From assembly GCF_046299575.1 (NCBI RefSeq), contig NZ_JBKBHX010000001.1, positions 310,001 through 374,000 of the forward strand: a stretch of DNA of 64,000 nucleotides, given 5' to 3'. The position numbers were made by a program, and so were the translations under genes. The notes under the pieces are model-generated. The model searched no databases. It was not told the DNA's origin and saw nothing but the letters and a program-made list of their open reading frames with translations. The stretch comes from Thermaurantimonas sp046299575 (GTDB lineage Bacteria > Bacteroidota > Bacteroidia > Flavobacteriales > Schleiferiaceae). Each line of letters opens with the position of its first letter. Positions within the stretch are counted from its first letter, which is position 1. Below are positions 53,299 through 62,286 of this stretch, one piece after another.

Positions 53299-54303
53299 TT
53301 ATTCCAATGTACTGTAATCTCCAATGCTTACCTCACGATAGTTTCCGTTGAAGAAAACCTTGTTTCCAATCATGGAGTTGGTGAGGTTCACGTTTTTAAT
53401 AACGGTATTTTGGCCCACAATGGTTTGTGTGAGTTCGGAATTTTCAACGGTAGTTCCTTCTCCAACGGAAACATAAGGTCCTATTTTTGAATTCACTATT
53501 TTTGCTCCGGCACCAATAAAGCAAGGCTCTATAACGGTGCTATTTTCAATTGCCGAATCGGCACTGACCAATTGTTCCTCGTTTTTTACGAAGTCGAGGA
53601 TTTTCATGTTGGTTTCGAGTACCACATTTTTGTTTCCGCAGTCCATCCATTCGATTACAGTGCCCGTTTTAAACTTTGAGCCTTTATTCTTCATGTTTTC
53701 CATTGCATTGGTGAGCTGGTACTCGCCTTTGTCTTTTATATCGTTATCAATCAAATATTGGAGTTCTTGTTTCAGATATTCTCCGTCTTTGAAGAAGTAA
53801 ATACCAATGATGGCCTCGTCAGAGACAAAGTGTTCGGGTTTTTCGACAAATTCGGTAATAAATCCATTTTCATCTTTTTTTACCACCCCAAATTGGCGGG
53901 GATTCTCCACGCGCTTAGTCCATATCACCCCATCGAGGCTACTATCGAGTACGAAGTCAGCCCTGAAAAGAGTATCGGCAAACGCAATGACCACCGGCCC
54001 CGACAGCGATGGCGCAGCACAGAGTATGGCATGAGCCGTACCTAGTGGCTGATCTTGATAGTAAATACTTCCTTTGGCGCCAAGGCGTTCAGCTACATCA
54101 ACGAGCATTTTTTCCACTTCTTTGCCGAAGTCGCCGATTACGTAAGCAATTTCTTCTACCTTCTGACCGCAAATTTTTACGATGTCTTCCATCAATCGCT
54201 GTACTACCGGCTTACCGGCAATTGGGATGAGGGGTTTGGGGGTAGTAAGTGTATGTGGGCGCAAGCGCGTGCCTCTGCCAGCCATCGGTACAATTATTTT
54301 CAT
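53299..54303 (-). CDS. Sugar-1-phosphate nucleotidyltransferase
   Basis: 334 residues. N-terminal NTP-transferase domain: MKIIVPMAGRGTRLRPHTL with the GxGTRLRP loop, TPKPLIPIAGKP, IAFADTLF and the EFVEKPEHF motif; from about 240 a left-handed beta-helix with hexapeptide turns (IENSTVIEPCFIGAGAKIVN). It makes an NDP-sugar for envelope glycans; dTTP-, UTP- or GTP-specificity cannot be fixed, glucose-1-phosphate being a common substrate. First gene of the envelope operon, two bases before the TPR gene. Confidence 0.88.
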   Translation of the reverse strand: MKIIVPMAGRGTRLRPHTLTTPKPLIPIAGKPVVQRLMEDIVKICGQKVEEIAYVIGDFGKEVEKMLVDVAERLGAKGSIYYQDQPLGTAHAILCAAPSLSGPVVIAFADTLFRADFVLDSSLDGVIWTKRVENPRQFGVVKKDENGFITEFVEKPEHFVSDEAIIGIYFFKDGEYLKQELQYLIDNDIKDKGEYQLTNAMENMKNKGSKFKTGTVIEWMDCGNKNVVLETNMKILDFVKNEEQLVSADSAIENSTVIEPCFIGAGAKIVNSKIGPYVSVGEGTTVENSELTQTIVGQNTVIKNVNLTNSMIGNKVFFNGNYREVSIGDYSTLE

Positions 54304-54442
54304 AGGTATTCGAATTAGCGTGAGAAATATGGGCGAAATTACAGGCTATGTGATCTTTTTTCCTATATAAAATTCCTCAAATCCGATTTTTTTTCGGCTC
54401 TTTTGCCATGGATTTGTTCCAAAGGTCAGTTACTTTGTGGCG

Positions 54443-55750
54443 ATGTATGCTGTGCTCGATATAGAAAGTTCCGGGGGCAAACGCGGACAAGAGAAGATTA
54501 TCGAAATCGCTATTTTTCGTTTCGATGGAAGCGAAGTGGTAGATCAATTGATCAGCCTTGTAAATACTGATGGAGCTATTCATCCGTATGTGCAAAAGCT
54601 CACCGGTATTACACCCAATATGCTTAGGCGTGCTCCCAAATTTCACGAACTGGCCAAGCGCATTATTCAAATCACTGATGGAGCCGTTTTGGTTGGTCAT
54701 AATGTTGCATTTGACTATCGAATGCTCGAACAGGAATTTGCCTCACTTGGTTACGATTACCGACGTGAAACACTCGATACCATCAAATTGACCCAAAAAC
54801 TAATCCCAGGTTTAAAATCTTATGGGCTTGAAAATATCTCAAAAGAACTAAACATCTTCAATCCTCAGCGACATCGAGCCGCCGGCGATGCACGAGTTAC
54901 ACTCGAGCTTTTTAAAATATTGCTGGAAAAAGACCGGCAAAAAGACATATTAACACGCGTCAAGCCTCAAAATCAAGACTTAAATCGCTATCACGATGCC
55001 GGTAAACTGGCCCGTCTGCTCGATATGGTACAACCTGAAGCAGGAATTTATTACTTGCGCGATTCCGACGGAAAAATCTTAAAAACCGGATTTGCAAAAA
55101 ATCTCTTTTCAGAGCTGAACAACATTTTTTTACTCGACTTTTCACTAAAAAATCAAGTTGTTGATATCCAAACAGAACTAACTGGAAATGACCTTATTTC
55201 TAAATTAAAACTCTACACCCAGTCACATGCAAATCCAGCGGAATTCCAAGTTGATCATTTATATATGTCGAATTGGCAAATAGTATGGAAAAATGGAAAA
55301 TTTGCTCTAAAAGACAGCGACTTCCTTTTACCGGATAGTGTTGTGGCTTTCGAAAAAAGACACAAAGCCAATGTACTGCTCAGAAAACTGATGAAATTTC
55401 CCAGACCTGATACACATGAGGCTGCCGTTCAATTGGTAAAAAAAATCATGTATCCGGGCGAGAATTTTCTGCTTAAACTGCCTGGACGCACTTTAGATGA
55501 AACTGCTGTTATCGCCATTGAAAATTTCACTGTGCTCGGCTATGGATACTATCGACTCCATCACGAGCTCCAGCGATTCAAAGCCTTTCGAAAAACCCTT
55601 ACGCCTCTGCCAAATGATGCCTTTGTGATCGGTCAGATAATCACATGGATACATAAGTATCCCAATTCGGTTGCTCCGTTTCCAGGCTCAGACGAGTCAC
55701 TTACCTTAGGTGAATCACATTCAGTGGATCAACTCCCTAACGAAGATTAA
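54443..55750 (+). CDS. DnaQ-type 3'-5' exonuclease fused to a degenerate GIY-YIG domain
   Basis: 435 residues from the ATG at 54443; a GTG two codons earlier is possible. Residues 1-165 are a DEDDh exonuclease like the epsilon subunit of DNA polymerase III: Asp6 and Glu8 (YAVLDIESSGG), HNVAFDYRML and HRAAGDARVTLELF. From about 198 an UvrC/Cho-type GIY-YIG unit can be recognised (GIYYLRDSDGKILKTGFAKN), but the catalytic Tyr and Arg positions read KTGFAKNLFSEL and are lost. The last 150 residues are of no known family. Bacteroidota have exonuclease-GIY-YIG proteins of about 460 residues; here only the exonuclease should be active. Single gene, 79 bases before lemA. Confidence 0.82.
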   Translation: MYAVLDIESSGGKRGQEKIIEIAIFRFDGSEVVDQLISLVNTDGAIHPYVQKLTGITPNMLRRAPKFHELAKRIIQITDGAVLVGHNVAFDYRMLEQEFASLGYDYRRETLDTIKLTQKLIPGLKSYGLENISKELNIFNPQRHRAAGDARVTLELFKILLEKDRQKDILTRVKPQNQDLNRYHDAGKLARLLDMVQPEAGIYYLRDSDGKILKTGFAKNLFSELNNIFLLDFSLKNQVVDIQTELTGNDLISKLKLYTQSHANPAEFQVDHLYMSNWQIVWKNGKFALKDSDFLLPDSVVAFEKRHKANVLLRKLMKFPRPDTHEAAVQLVKKIMYPGENFLLKLPGRTLDETAVIAIENFTVLGYGYYRLHHELQRFKAFRKTLTPLPNDAFVIGQIITWIHKYPNSVAPFPGSDESLTLGESHSVDQLPNED

Positions 55751-55829
55751 AAAGCTTTTAATTCGAAACACTGAGCTCGTTAAAAAGGCTCTGACTCCTA
55801 CCTTCGCAAGAAAATTTTTTAAAACTGTC

Positions 55830-56429
55830 ATGAAAAAAGGAACTGTTATTCTGCTCTCGATTGTAGTAATCGTGCTGCTAATAGCTGCCAACGGCTGTAG
55901 TACATACAACACATTTGTAGATCTCAATGAAAATGCAGAAAAAGCATGGGCCAACGTTCAAACCCAGTACCAACGCAGATACGACCTTATCGGAAACCTG
56001 GTACAAACCGTTCAAGGTGCCGCTGACTTTGAAAAATCTACTTTGACCGAAATCGTAGAAGCTCGCTCGCGCGTAGGCAGCATTCAATTAAACGCCAATG
56101 AGCTGACTGAAGAAAAACTCGCCGAATTTCAAGCCGCTCAAGATCAAATGCGCTCAGCTCTGAGCCGACTGCTGGTGGTCGTAGAGCAATATCCTGAGCT
56201 AAAGGCAAACCAGAACTTCCTCGAACTACAAGCTCAACTCGAAGGTACCGAAAATCGAATAGCAACGGCGCGCAACGACTACAACGAAGTAGTAGCCGTA
56301 TATAACAAGGCAGTCAAGCGTTTCCCCGGTAAAATCTGGGCATCTCTTTTTGATTTTGAGCCGAAAGCGATGTTCAAAAGCGAAGCTGGTGCTGAAAAAG
56401 CTCCGAATGTGCAGTTTGATTTCAAATAG
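55830..56429 (+). CDS. lemA: LemA family protein
   Basis: 199 residues from the ATG at 55830; the frame is open 40 codons further up, but that region overlaps the exonuclease gene and is not LemA-like. One N-terminal membrane segment (GTVILLSIVVIVLLIAANGC), then the LemA helical domain: NENAEKAWANVQTQYQRRYD, LIGNLVQTVQGAADFEKSTL, and YNEVVAVYNKAVKRFPGKIW. The family's function is poorly known. Six bases before a TPM-domain gene: the common LemA-TPM-TPM operon. Confidence 0.93.
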   Translation: MKKGTVILLSIVVIVLLIAANGCSTYNTFVDLNENAEKAWANVQTQYQRRYDLIGNLVQTVQGAADFEKSTLTEIVEARSRVGSIQLNANELTEEKLAEFQAAQDQMRSALSRLLVVVEQYPELKANQNFLELQAQLEGTENRIATARNDYNEVVAVYNKAVKRFPGKIWASLFDFEPKAMFKSEAGAEKAPNVQFDFK

Positions 56430-56435
56430 TAAACT

Positions 56436-56870
56436 ATGCTTTCTGATTTTCTCAGCCCCGAAGAGGTAGAGCGCATCGAAAAGGCCATAGAAGAGGCCGA
56501 GCGCGTAACCAGCGGTGAGATTCGCATACACATTACTTCAAAGCAAGACTATGACGAAATCCTGTTGGCAGCTGTTGATAAGTTTGCTGAACTCGGTATG
56601 GACAATACCCAGGAGCGCAACGGGGTTTTAATTTTCATATGTCCGGTTCGGAAAGAATTTGCCATCATTGGCGACGAAGGTATCAACCGCGTTGTGGGAC
56701 AAGATTTTTGGGATGCTACGCGCGATGTGATGCTTGCTGAATTTAAAAAAGGCCGCTTTGCCGATGGAATCATTAGAGGAGTTAAACAAGCCGGTGAATC
56801 CCTGGCCAAGTTCTTCCCAGGCAAAAAGTCAGGCGTAAACGAGCTGCCAAATCACATTTCGTATGACTAA
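56436..56870 (+). CDS. TPM-domain protein, cytosolic form
   Basis: 144 residues without signal peptide. TPM fold (YgcG/Psb32/MOLO-1 family): FLSPEEVERIEKAIEEAERV, TSGEIRIHITSK, RNGVLIFICPVRKEFAIIGD and FKKGRFADGIIRGVKQAGES. A plant homologue is an acid phosphatase of the thylakoid lumen; bacterial function is unclear. Follows lemA by 6 bases and overlaps the next TPM gene by 8. Confidence 0.9.
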   Translation: MLSDFLSPEEVERIEKAIEEAERVTSGEIRIHITSKQDYDEILLAAVDKFAELGMDNTQERNGVLIFICPVRKEFAIIGDEGINRVVGQDFWDATRDVMLAEFKKGRFADGIIRGVKQAGESLAKFFPGKKSGVNELPNHISYD

Positions 56871-57612
56871 TTGGCGAAAGTTTTGGATCGCTTCGCTTTT
56901 ACTAATATTCAGTGCACTTTCGCTTTCGGCGAGTAAAAGACCTATACCGAAGTACAGAGCTCCGGTGAATGACTTTACCGGTGCCTTTCTCGCGCCTAAA
57001 GAAGCTCAGCGTCTTAGTCAGGAGCTAATAGCCTTTGAAGACAGTACCGGGATACAAATTGCCGTGTGTATCGAACCCTCACTCGAGGGAGAGAGCGCAT
57101 TCGATCGCTCATTAGCTATAGCGCGCGCTTGGGGCCCTGGCAGCAAGGAAGCCAATAGTGGTATTCTCATTTACATTGCTCTAGAAGATAGAGCCATTTT
57201 TATTCAAACTGGCTATGGAGCTGAAGGATTTTTACCCGATGCCATTGCCAAACGCATCGTAGAGCAAATCATGAAGCCCTACTTCCAGCAAGGGCGCTTC
57301 TACGAGGGGCTCCGATTGGCCATCGAAGCCATAAAAACGCGAGGGGCCGAAGAAAACTTTCCTAAAATCGGCAACAAAAAAGGAGAAGACGAAATTCCTG
57401 GTTGGGTCATCATCTTGATAATCCTTGTGGTTTTGTACCTCGTAGCCAGAAATCCTGGCCGTGGAGGTGGCATCAGCGGTGGCGGTCCCGTAATTTTTCC
57501 ACCTGTTGGTCGCGGAGGAGGTGGCTTCTCAGGCTGGGGTGGCAGCTCAGGTGGCTGGGGTGGATTCGGTGGCGGTGGCTTTGGCGGTGGTGGTGCCGGT
57601 GGGCGCTGGTAA
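56863..57612 (+). CDS. TPM-domain protein, exported, with Gly-rich tail
   Basis: 249 residues. Signal peptide 1-23 (ending LSLSAS), TPM domain 35-170 (APVNDFTGAFLAPKEAQRLS, ANSGILIYIALEDRAIFIQ, GYGAEGFLPDAIAKRIVEQI), one membrane helix at about 180-197 (GWVIILIILVVLYLVA), then a Gly/Trp/Ser-rich tail to the end. The tail is typical of YgcG-like proteins. Third gene of LemA-TPM-TPM; the two TPM copies differ in location, inside and outside the membrane. Confidence 0.92.
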   Translation: MTNWRKFWIASLLLIFSALSLSASKRPIPKYRAPVNDFTGAFLAPKEAQRLSQELIAFEDSTGIQIAVCIEPSLEGESAFDRSLAIARAWGPGSKEANSGILIYIALEDRAIFIQTGYGAEGFLPDAIAKRIVEQIMKPYFQQGRFYEGLRLAIEAIKTRGAEENFPKIGNKKGEDEIPGWVIILIILVVLYLVARNPGRGGGISGGGPVIFPPVGRGGGGFSGWGGSSGGWGGFGGGGFGGGGAGGRW

Positions 57613-58122
57613 TGGTATCCTTGAGCAAAATTTTATTATTAATTCAAATCTGACCCTATAATACCTATTGGTCCACAATCCGCCACAGCTTGACGAATTG
57701 AACACATTACGCTTTGGATTTTTGGAAATAATCAGCTTTATATAACCCAAGGTACCTTCATTTTAAAATGTTTTAATAGCATTGCATTATCTGTTGACTA
57801 ACGATGTATCGGCCAGCGACCAAAACAGAAAAAGAAATCGCTTTGAAAGAGAACGTTACTATGTTTTAGGAGGAATTTCTGTAAATGGATTAGGTAATAT
57901 TTGATTTACAGGCTAGTCATTAAGCACTACTCACAAAGCTACCCCTGATTCTCATCTTCCAAATAATTCTGTAAATCCTCTTTGTTTAGCCAACTAATAG
58001 GGAATTATTGTTAAATTTATCTTTAATGGACTTCGAAAGTGGGGTACTTATTACGGCGGATTGGATATAGATGAAATCACCGACTGTTTACTTGATTTAG
58101 AAATATTCGCAAATGAAATTTA
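57613..58122. other. Gap with two short protein-like remnants
   Basis: No gene is intact. On the + strand 57768-57902 reads without stop as a segment ending NRFERERYYVLGGISVNGLG-Asn-Ile and TGA, and 58005-58124 reads as IIVKFIFNGLRKWGTYYGGL and on to a TAG. Both have protein-like composition but no good starts, and they are in frames separated by stops. They are probably scraps of one or two dead genes that I cannot name. Confidence 0.3.
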
Positions 58123-58151
58123 GGACGATTTCTTCCGTTCAGAAATCGTCC
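58123..58151. terminator. Hairpin between the remnant region and the M28 peptidase gene
   Basis: Perfect 10-bp stem GGACGATTTC / GAAATCGTCC with a 9-base loop. The following T-tracts are weak on both strands (TTATT on +, TAAATTT on -). It lies 4 bases beyond the peptidase stop codon and most likely ends that transcript. Confidence 0.65.
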
Positions 58152-58154
58152 TTA

Positions 58155-59519
58155 TTAAAAAATCAATTTATCGAAAAGCAAAACAAAAGCTGCCATTGCT
58201 GCAGAGCCCATTTCGAGTTCACGTGGATTGACTTCTTCAAAAACATCTCGACTTGTGTGATGTAAATCGAAATACCGATGCCCATCAACCCTAAGCCCAG
58301 CTAACACTGCGCCGGTTGATTTTAATTGATTTACATCTGCTCCTGAGCCACCCCTGCCCATCTCATACATTCCATAGGGATAAAACAATTCTCTGTAACT
58401 GCGAACTTTTTGAATTATTGAATCAGGAGCATCTAGGGTAAATCCGCGAGGCGACAGCCCTCCCCCATCGCTTTCTACAGCGAGGCGTATGATTTTAGTA
58501 TCATGGTCTTTCACCCAACTTGCATATTGCTTGGCTCCGTCGAGGCCAAATTCCTCATTGGCAAAGAGCACAACGCGCACAGTGCGTCGGGTAGGTATGC
58601 CAAGTTGGCGCAAGTAAGCTGCAGCAGCTATGCTATGCACTACTCCTGCCCCATCGTCGTGAGCACCTTCACCGAGATCCCATGAGTCGAGATGCCCGCC
58701 TGCGATTAATACCTCATTCGGTCGATCTGTGCCATAAATTTCGCCGATTACATTATGAGAGGTGGTACGTCCCCTATCAAAGCTCTCAAGAGTTAAATCA
58801 ATTGAAACAGTCTGATGCTGTCGCAGGATTTGTTCCAGTCTATCAGCCGCAACATAACTCAAGGCACCGGCTGGAATTTTCACATCGGCGCCTTCATAAG
58901 TCATCACACCGGTATGGGTATAGTCGTCGGCTCGAGTTGTGACCGAGCGAATTAGAACGGCCACTGCACCGTATTTTGAAGCTTCTACAGCTCCAGACCA
59001 GCGATACTTCACTGCATCACCATAACCGGCACCAGTAGATATATAGTCTTTTCGCATTCTGTAGTTGTAAAAAACGATCTTACCTCGAACGCGCTCACCG
59101 AGTTCTTTCAGATGGTCAAAGTCTCGTACCTCTATTACCTCTGCGCGAAGCGGTCTTTTTCCTGTAGATACGGATCCTCCAAGGGCAGTAACATTTAAGG
59201 GAATTTTTTTTCCACTTATCCTTACGATGGCTGACTCTCTGCCTCGCTCCCAGTGACGCACATTTACGGGCAAAGTATATACAGTGTCAAAGTTCAATTT
59301 TTTCATCAATGCCACACTCCATTCTACAGCCTTGCGATCGCCTGGCGAACCTGCCATTCGGGGGCCAACATCCTTACACAGGCTTCTGAGCCATTCATAA
59401 CTTTGCTCAGTGGTAAGCGCGTGATAAAAGATTTTTTTAATATCCTCGGCCAACTCATCACTTTGCGCTTTAAGCATTGAGAACGAAAAGGCAAAAACAA
59501 CAATCAGTGATTTTTTCAT
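58155..59519 (-). CDS. M28-family zinc aminopeptidase/carboxypeptidase, exported
   Basis: 454 residues. Signal peptide ending near LKAQ (19). A PA insertion domain at about 115-250, then the M28 domain with the two-zinc set: LIAGGHLDSWDLGEGAHDDG (His, Asp), FANEEFGLDGA (catalytic Glu pair), LAVESDGGG (Asp) and FDLHHTSRDVFEEV (His). Relatives are plasma glutamate carboxypeptidase-like enzymes that trim peptides in the periplasm. 23 bases after the M23 peptidase gene, same strand. Confidence 0.92.
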   Translation of the reverse strand: MKKSLIVVFAFSFSMLKAQSDELAEDIKKIFYHALTTEQSYEWLRSLCKDVGPRMAGSPGDRKAVEWSVALMKKLNFDTVYTLPVNVRHWERGRESAIVRISGKKIPLNVTALGGSVSTGKRPLRAEVIEVRDFDHLKELGERVRGKIVFYNYRMRKDYISTGAGYGDAVKYRWSGAVEASKYGAVAVLIRSVTTRADDYTHTGVMTYEGADVKIPAGALSYVAADRLEQILRQHQTVSIDLTLESFDRGRTTSHNVIGEIYGTDRPNEVLIAGGHLDSWDLGEGAHDDGAGVVHSIAAAAYLRQLGIPTRRTVRVVLFANEEFGLDGAKQYASWVKDHDTKIIRLAVESDGGGLSPRGFTLDAPDSIIQKVRSYRELFYPYGMYEMGRGGSGADVNQLKSTGAVLAGLRVDGHRYFDLHHTSRDVFEEVNPRELEMGSAAMAAFVLLFDKLIF

Positions 59520-59542
59520 CCTTCCTTTTTCTGCTGAAATAT

Positions 59543-61249
59543 TTATCTGAAAATAGTGGTTTTGTATTCGCTTGTATTGCCTACGGCATCTGTCACACGC
59601 ACATTTATTTCGTGTTTTTTACCTGAAGCAGCATGTTCAAACGGGAAAAATAGCAATCCTGTTTTACCGTCAAACTCAGCCAAAACCCATTTGCCGTCGA
59701 TTTCCATTCGATAGCTCTTAATACCGCTCAGGTCGTCAACAATTCGAAAGCGGATAACGGGCACTTTTTGCATATTACCGTTTGCCGGAATATTAACGGA
59801 TGTAATACTTGGTGGAGTAATGTCGGGTTCTACCGAAAATCTGCCGAACGATCGAATTCTGGCTGTAAACCATTCTCCCTCGAGTGTGCCAGTGATGGCG
59901 CTGCGTTTACTGCCGACCACATTCACCAGTACAAATTTGGAAGCATTCGGATGATTTTTATCAACTCGAAGCTTAAGTGTAGCGAATTTGTGAAAAGGCA
60001 CGCTTTCCATTCCAAAATTTACAACGGCCGATGAGGTACCAGGCATAAGTGGTACGGTGGAAAAAGAGATCTTTTGGGGGCGATAAAAAGTGCCACTCTC
60101 CGCCAAAAAGATAAAGCTCTCATCTCGAATCACAATGTCTTCGTTAAAACCAAAAAGGCCGGCACGGTCGCGCACACCCGCCGGCAAAACGCCTGCTGTT
60201 CCCTTAGCCCAAAAAGTGAGCTCAGAACTATTGCCAGCGATATCTTTTACTACAATACGAACCTTTATAATACTATCTTGAGGAATTTTTAGCAATCCAC
60301 GATTAATTACCAACGGATAAGCATCCAATTGATTGCCCGGTAGCACAAAAAGCCTATGAACATTTTTTCCCTGACTATATTTCAATTCATAATCAATATG
60401 AGCGTTTAAATAGCGTGTTTGGTCAAAGCGAATGCCTTCAGCTACAAAACGATAGACGGGTACGTCTTCAATAAATTTTTCTAACCAGTACACCCCGTTT
60501 CTGAAGGAAGCAGCATCTTGATAATCAAATGCTTCAACTGCAAATCCAGTTTGGGGTGAAACAAGGATGGTATCACGATCGAGTTTATAAATACCTCCAC
60601 CTAACTTTCGCACCGGATACACAGTTCTCTTAACCTCCAAAAAATCATCGTCAACAGCATATGCAAGTAGTTGGGTGATTTCAGGGTGCCGCGTGTCAGG
60701 CACCTGAAGTCCAAAGGATAATGGGTTCAAAGCCCTTTCACCGCCCTGGTCGCGAATCTCGAAGTGCAAATGAGGGCCACCGGAACTACCTGTGTTGCCA
60801 GATAGAGCAATTAATTCGCCTTTCTTAACTGTTAATACTCCAGGCTGAGGATAGATATCCACCTCAAATGACTCTCTTTTGTACTGCTCTTGTCGGACAT
60901 ATTGTTCGATTGCCGGACTAAATCGCTGCAAATGCGCGTACACGGTCATAAAACCATTGGGATGTTGTATGTACAATGCCTTACCGTATCCATAAGGGCT
61001 AATATTGATTCTGGCCACATATCCGTCGGCTGCGGCTAAAACGCGTTTGCCTTCTACTCCACCTGTTCTCAAATCGAGCCCGCCGTGAAAGTGGTTGGTT
61101 CTAAGTTCACCAAAGGAACCTGAAAGCTGAAGTGGAATATCGAGAGGGGGCCCGAAGTAATCTGGTAACTTAATTTCTACCTGGGCCTGAATTGTGAAAA
61201 AACAGTGAAAGGAAATAAAGCTGCTAAAGAGAGCTCTGAAAATTTTCAT
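59543..61249 (-). CDS. Exported M23-family (LytM) metallopeptidase
   Basis: 568 residues from the ATG at 61249 (MKIFRALFSSFISFHCFFTI, signal peptide to AQ); the frame is open 20 codons upstream without signal-peptide logic. M23 domain at about 45-185: NHFHGGLDLRTG (HxxxD) and GGPHLHFEIRD (HxH), so the zinc site is complete, unlike the EnvC-like protein at 49.4 kb. The C-terminal 380 residues are beta-sandwich-like, ending with EYKTTIFR. Probably a peptidoglycan DD-endopeptidase. Divergent from dapD. Confidence 0.9.
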   Translation of the reverse strand: MKIFRALFSSFISFHCFFTIQAQVEIKLPDYFGPPLDIPLQLSGSFGELRTNHFHGGLDLRTGGVEGKRVLAAADGYVARINISPYGYGKALYIQHPNGFMTVYAHLQRFSPAIEQYVRQEQYKRESFEVDIYPQPGVLTVKKGELIALSGNTGSSGGPHLHFEIRDQGGERALNPLSFGLQVPDTRHPEITQLLAYAVDDDFLEVKRTVYPVRKLGGGIYKLDRDTILVSPQTGFAVEAFDYQDAASFRNGVYWLEKFIEDVPVYRFVAEGIRFDQTRYLNAHIDYELKYSQGKNVHRLFVLPGNQLDAYPLVINRGLLKIPQDSIIKVRIVVKDIAGNSSELTFWAKGTAGVLPAGVRDRAGLFGFNEDIVIRDESFIFLAESGTFYRPQKISFSTVPLMPGTSSAVVNFGMESVPFHKFATLKLRVDKNHPNASKFVLVNVVGSKRSAITGTLEGEWFTARIRSFGRFSVEPDITPPSITSVNIPANGNMQKVPVIRFRIVDDLSGIKSYRMEIDGKWVLAEFDGKTGLLFFPFEHAASGKKHEINVRVTDAVGNTSEYKTTIFR

Positions 61250-61391
61250 GGAAGCGAAAATCCTGAAAATATCAACACTTGATAACGGTATTGAGCAAAA
61301 ATTATTCACATCAAATTAAAAGAATACGGATTTCAACAAAAGATTTCATAGGCATGTGCCTTTTTTCACGCCCCTTTAGATGAGTAAAGCC

Positions 61392-61399
61392 TACTTTTG
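61392..61399 (+). promoter_or_regulatory. -7 element of dapD
   Basis: TACTTTTG, exact match to TAnnTTTG, 22 bases before the dapD ATG. The -33 position is not convincing. Confidence 0.5.
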
Positions 61400-61421
61400 C
61401 ACCTTGTTTTAAGTTAAGTAA

Positions 61422-62237
61422 ATGACTGAATTCCAACACATCATTGAAAAAGCCTGGGATGACCGTTCATTGTTAAATTCTTCAGAAACTGTAGCTGCTA
61501 TCGAAGAGGTAATCGACCTTCTCGACAAAGGGAAACTGAGAGTAGCAGAACCACACGGCGAAAGCTGGAAGGTGAACGAATGGGTCAAAAAAGCTGTCAT
61601 TCTTTACTTCCCCACCCGCTCGATGGAAACCCTTGAGGCCGGTCCTCTTGAATTTCACGATAAAATACCCTTAAAACGAAATTATAAAGAGCTCGGCGTA
61701 CGTGTAGTACCCCACGCAGTAGCACGTTATGGTGCATATATAGCACCCGGCGTAATTCTCATGCCTTCGTATGTAAACATAGGCGCCTATGTAGACAGTG
61801 GCACTATGGTAGATACCTGGGCTACAGTTGGTTCCTGTGCCCAGATAGGCAGAGAAGTACACCTCTCAGGAGGAGTAGGCATTGGAGGAGTACTTGAGCC
61901 CGTACAAGCAAGTCCGGTAATTGTAGAAGATGGATGTTTCATCGGCTCGCGCTGCATCGTGGTAGAAGGGGTACGCGTTGGTAAAGAAGCTGTGCTCGGA
62001 GCCAACGTAGTGCTCACTGCAAGCACGCGTATAATCGATGTAACTGGTTCAACACCCGTGGAATATCGCGGATATGTACCTCCGCGCTCTGTAGTGATAC
62101 CTGGCAGCATGCCGAAAGAATTTTCCGCCGGCACATATCACGTGCCGTGTGCCCTCATCATTGGACAGCGCAAACCGAGTACAGACCTTAAAACCTCTTT
62201 AAACGACGCCTTGCGCGAATACAACGTGGCCGTTTAA
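61422..62237 (+). CDS. dapD: 2,3,4,5-tetrahydropyridine-2,6-dicarboxylate N-succinyltransferase
   Basis: 271 residues; succinyl-CoA-dependent step of the lysine/meso-diaminopimelate pathway. N-terminal helical domain (FQHIIEKAWDDRSLLNSSET), then a left-handed beta-helix from about 100 to 235 (VVPHAVARYGAYIAPGVILM, VNIGAYVDSGTMVDTWATVG, CAQIGREVHLSGGVGIGGVL) and the C-terminal ALIIGQRKPSTDLKTSLNDA. The presence of DapD means the succinylase route is used. HMG-CoA reductase follows after 49 bases. Confidence 0.96.
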   Translation: MTEFQHIIEKAWDDRSLLNSSETVAAIEEVIDLLDKGKLRVAEPHGESWKVNEWVKKAVILYFPTRSMETLEAGPLEFHDKIPLKRNYKELGVRVVPHAVARYGAYIAPGVILMPSYVNIGAYVDSGTMVDTWATVGSCAQIGREVHLSGGVGIGGVLEPVQASPVIVEDGCFIGSRCIVVEGVRVGKEAVLGANVVLTASTRIIDVTGSTPVEYRGYVPPRSVVIPGSMPKEFSAGTYHVPCALIIGQRKPSTDLKTSLNDALREYNVAV

Positions 62238-62286
62238 AACAATCTGACGCACTAATCGTTACAAAGTAATCATTCAAAAAAGCAAC

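Noticed and set aside
49406..54303. Possible new secretion or defence operon
   Set aside because: The members match a conserved envelope gene order, with no nuclease, ATPase or effector.
57430..57612. Gly-rich tandem-like DNA at the end of the second TPM gene considered as a repeat array
   Set aside because: It is coding sequence for the family's usual Gly-rich tail, not an independent repeat.
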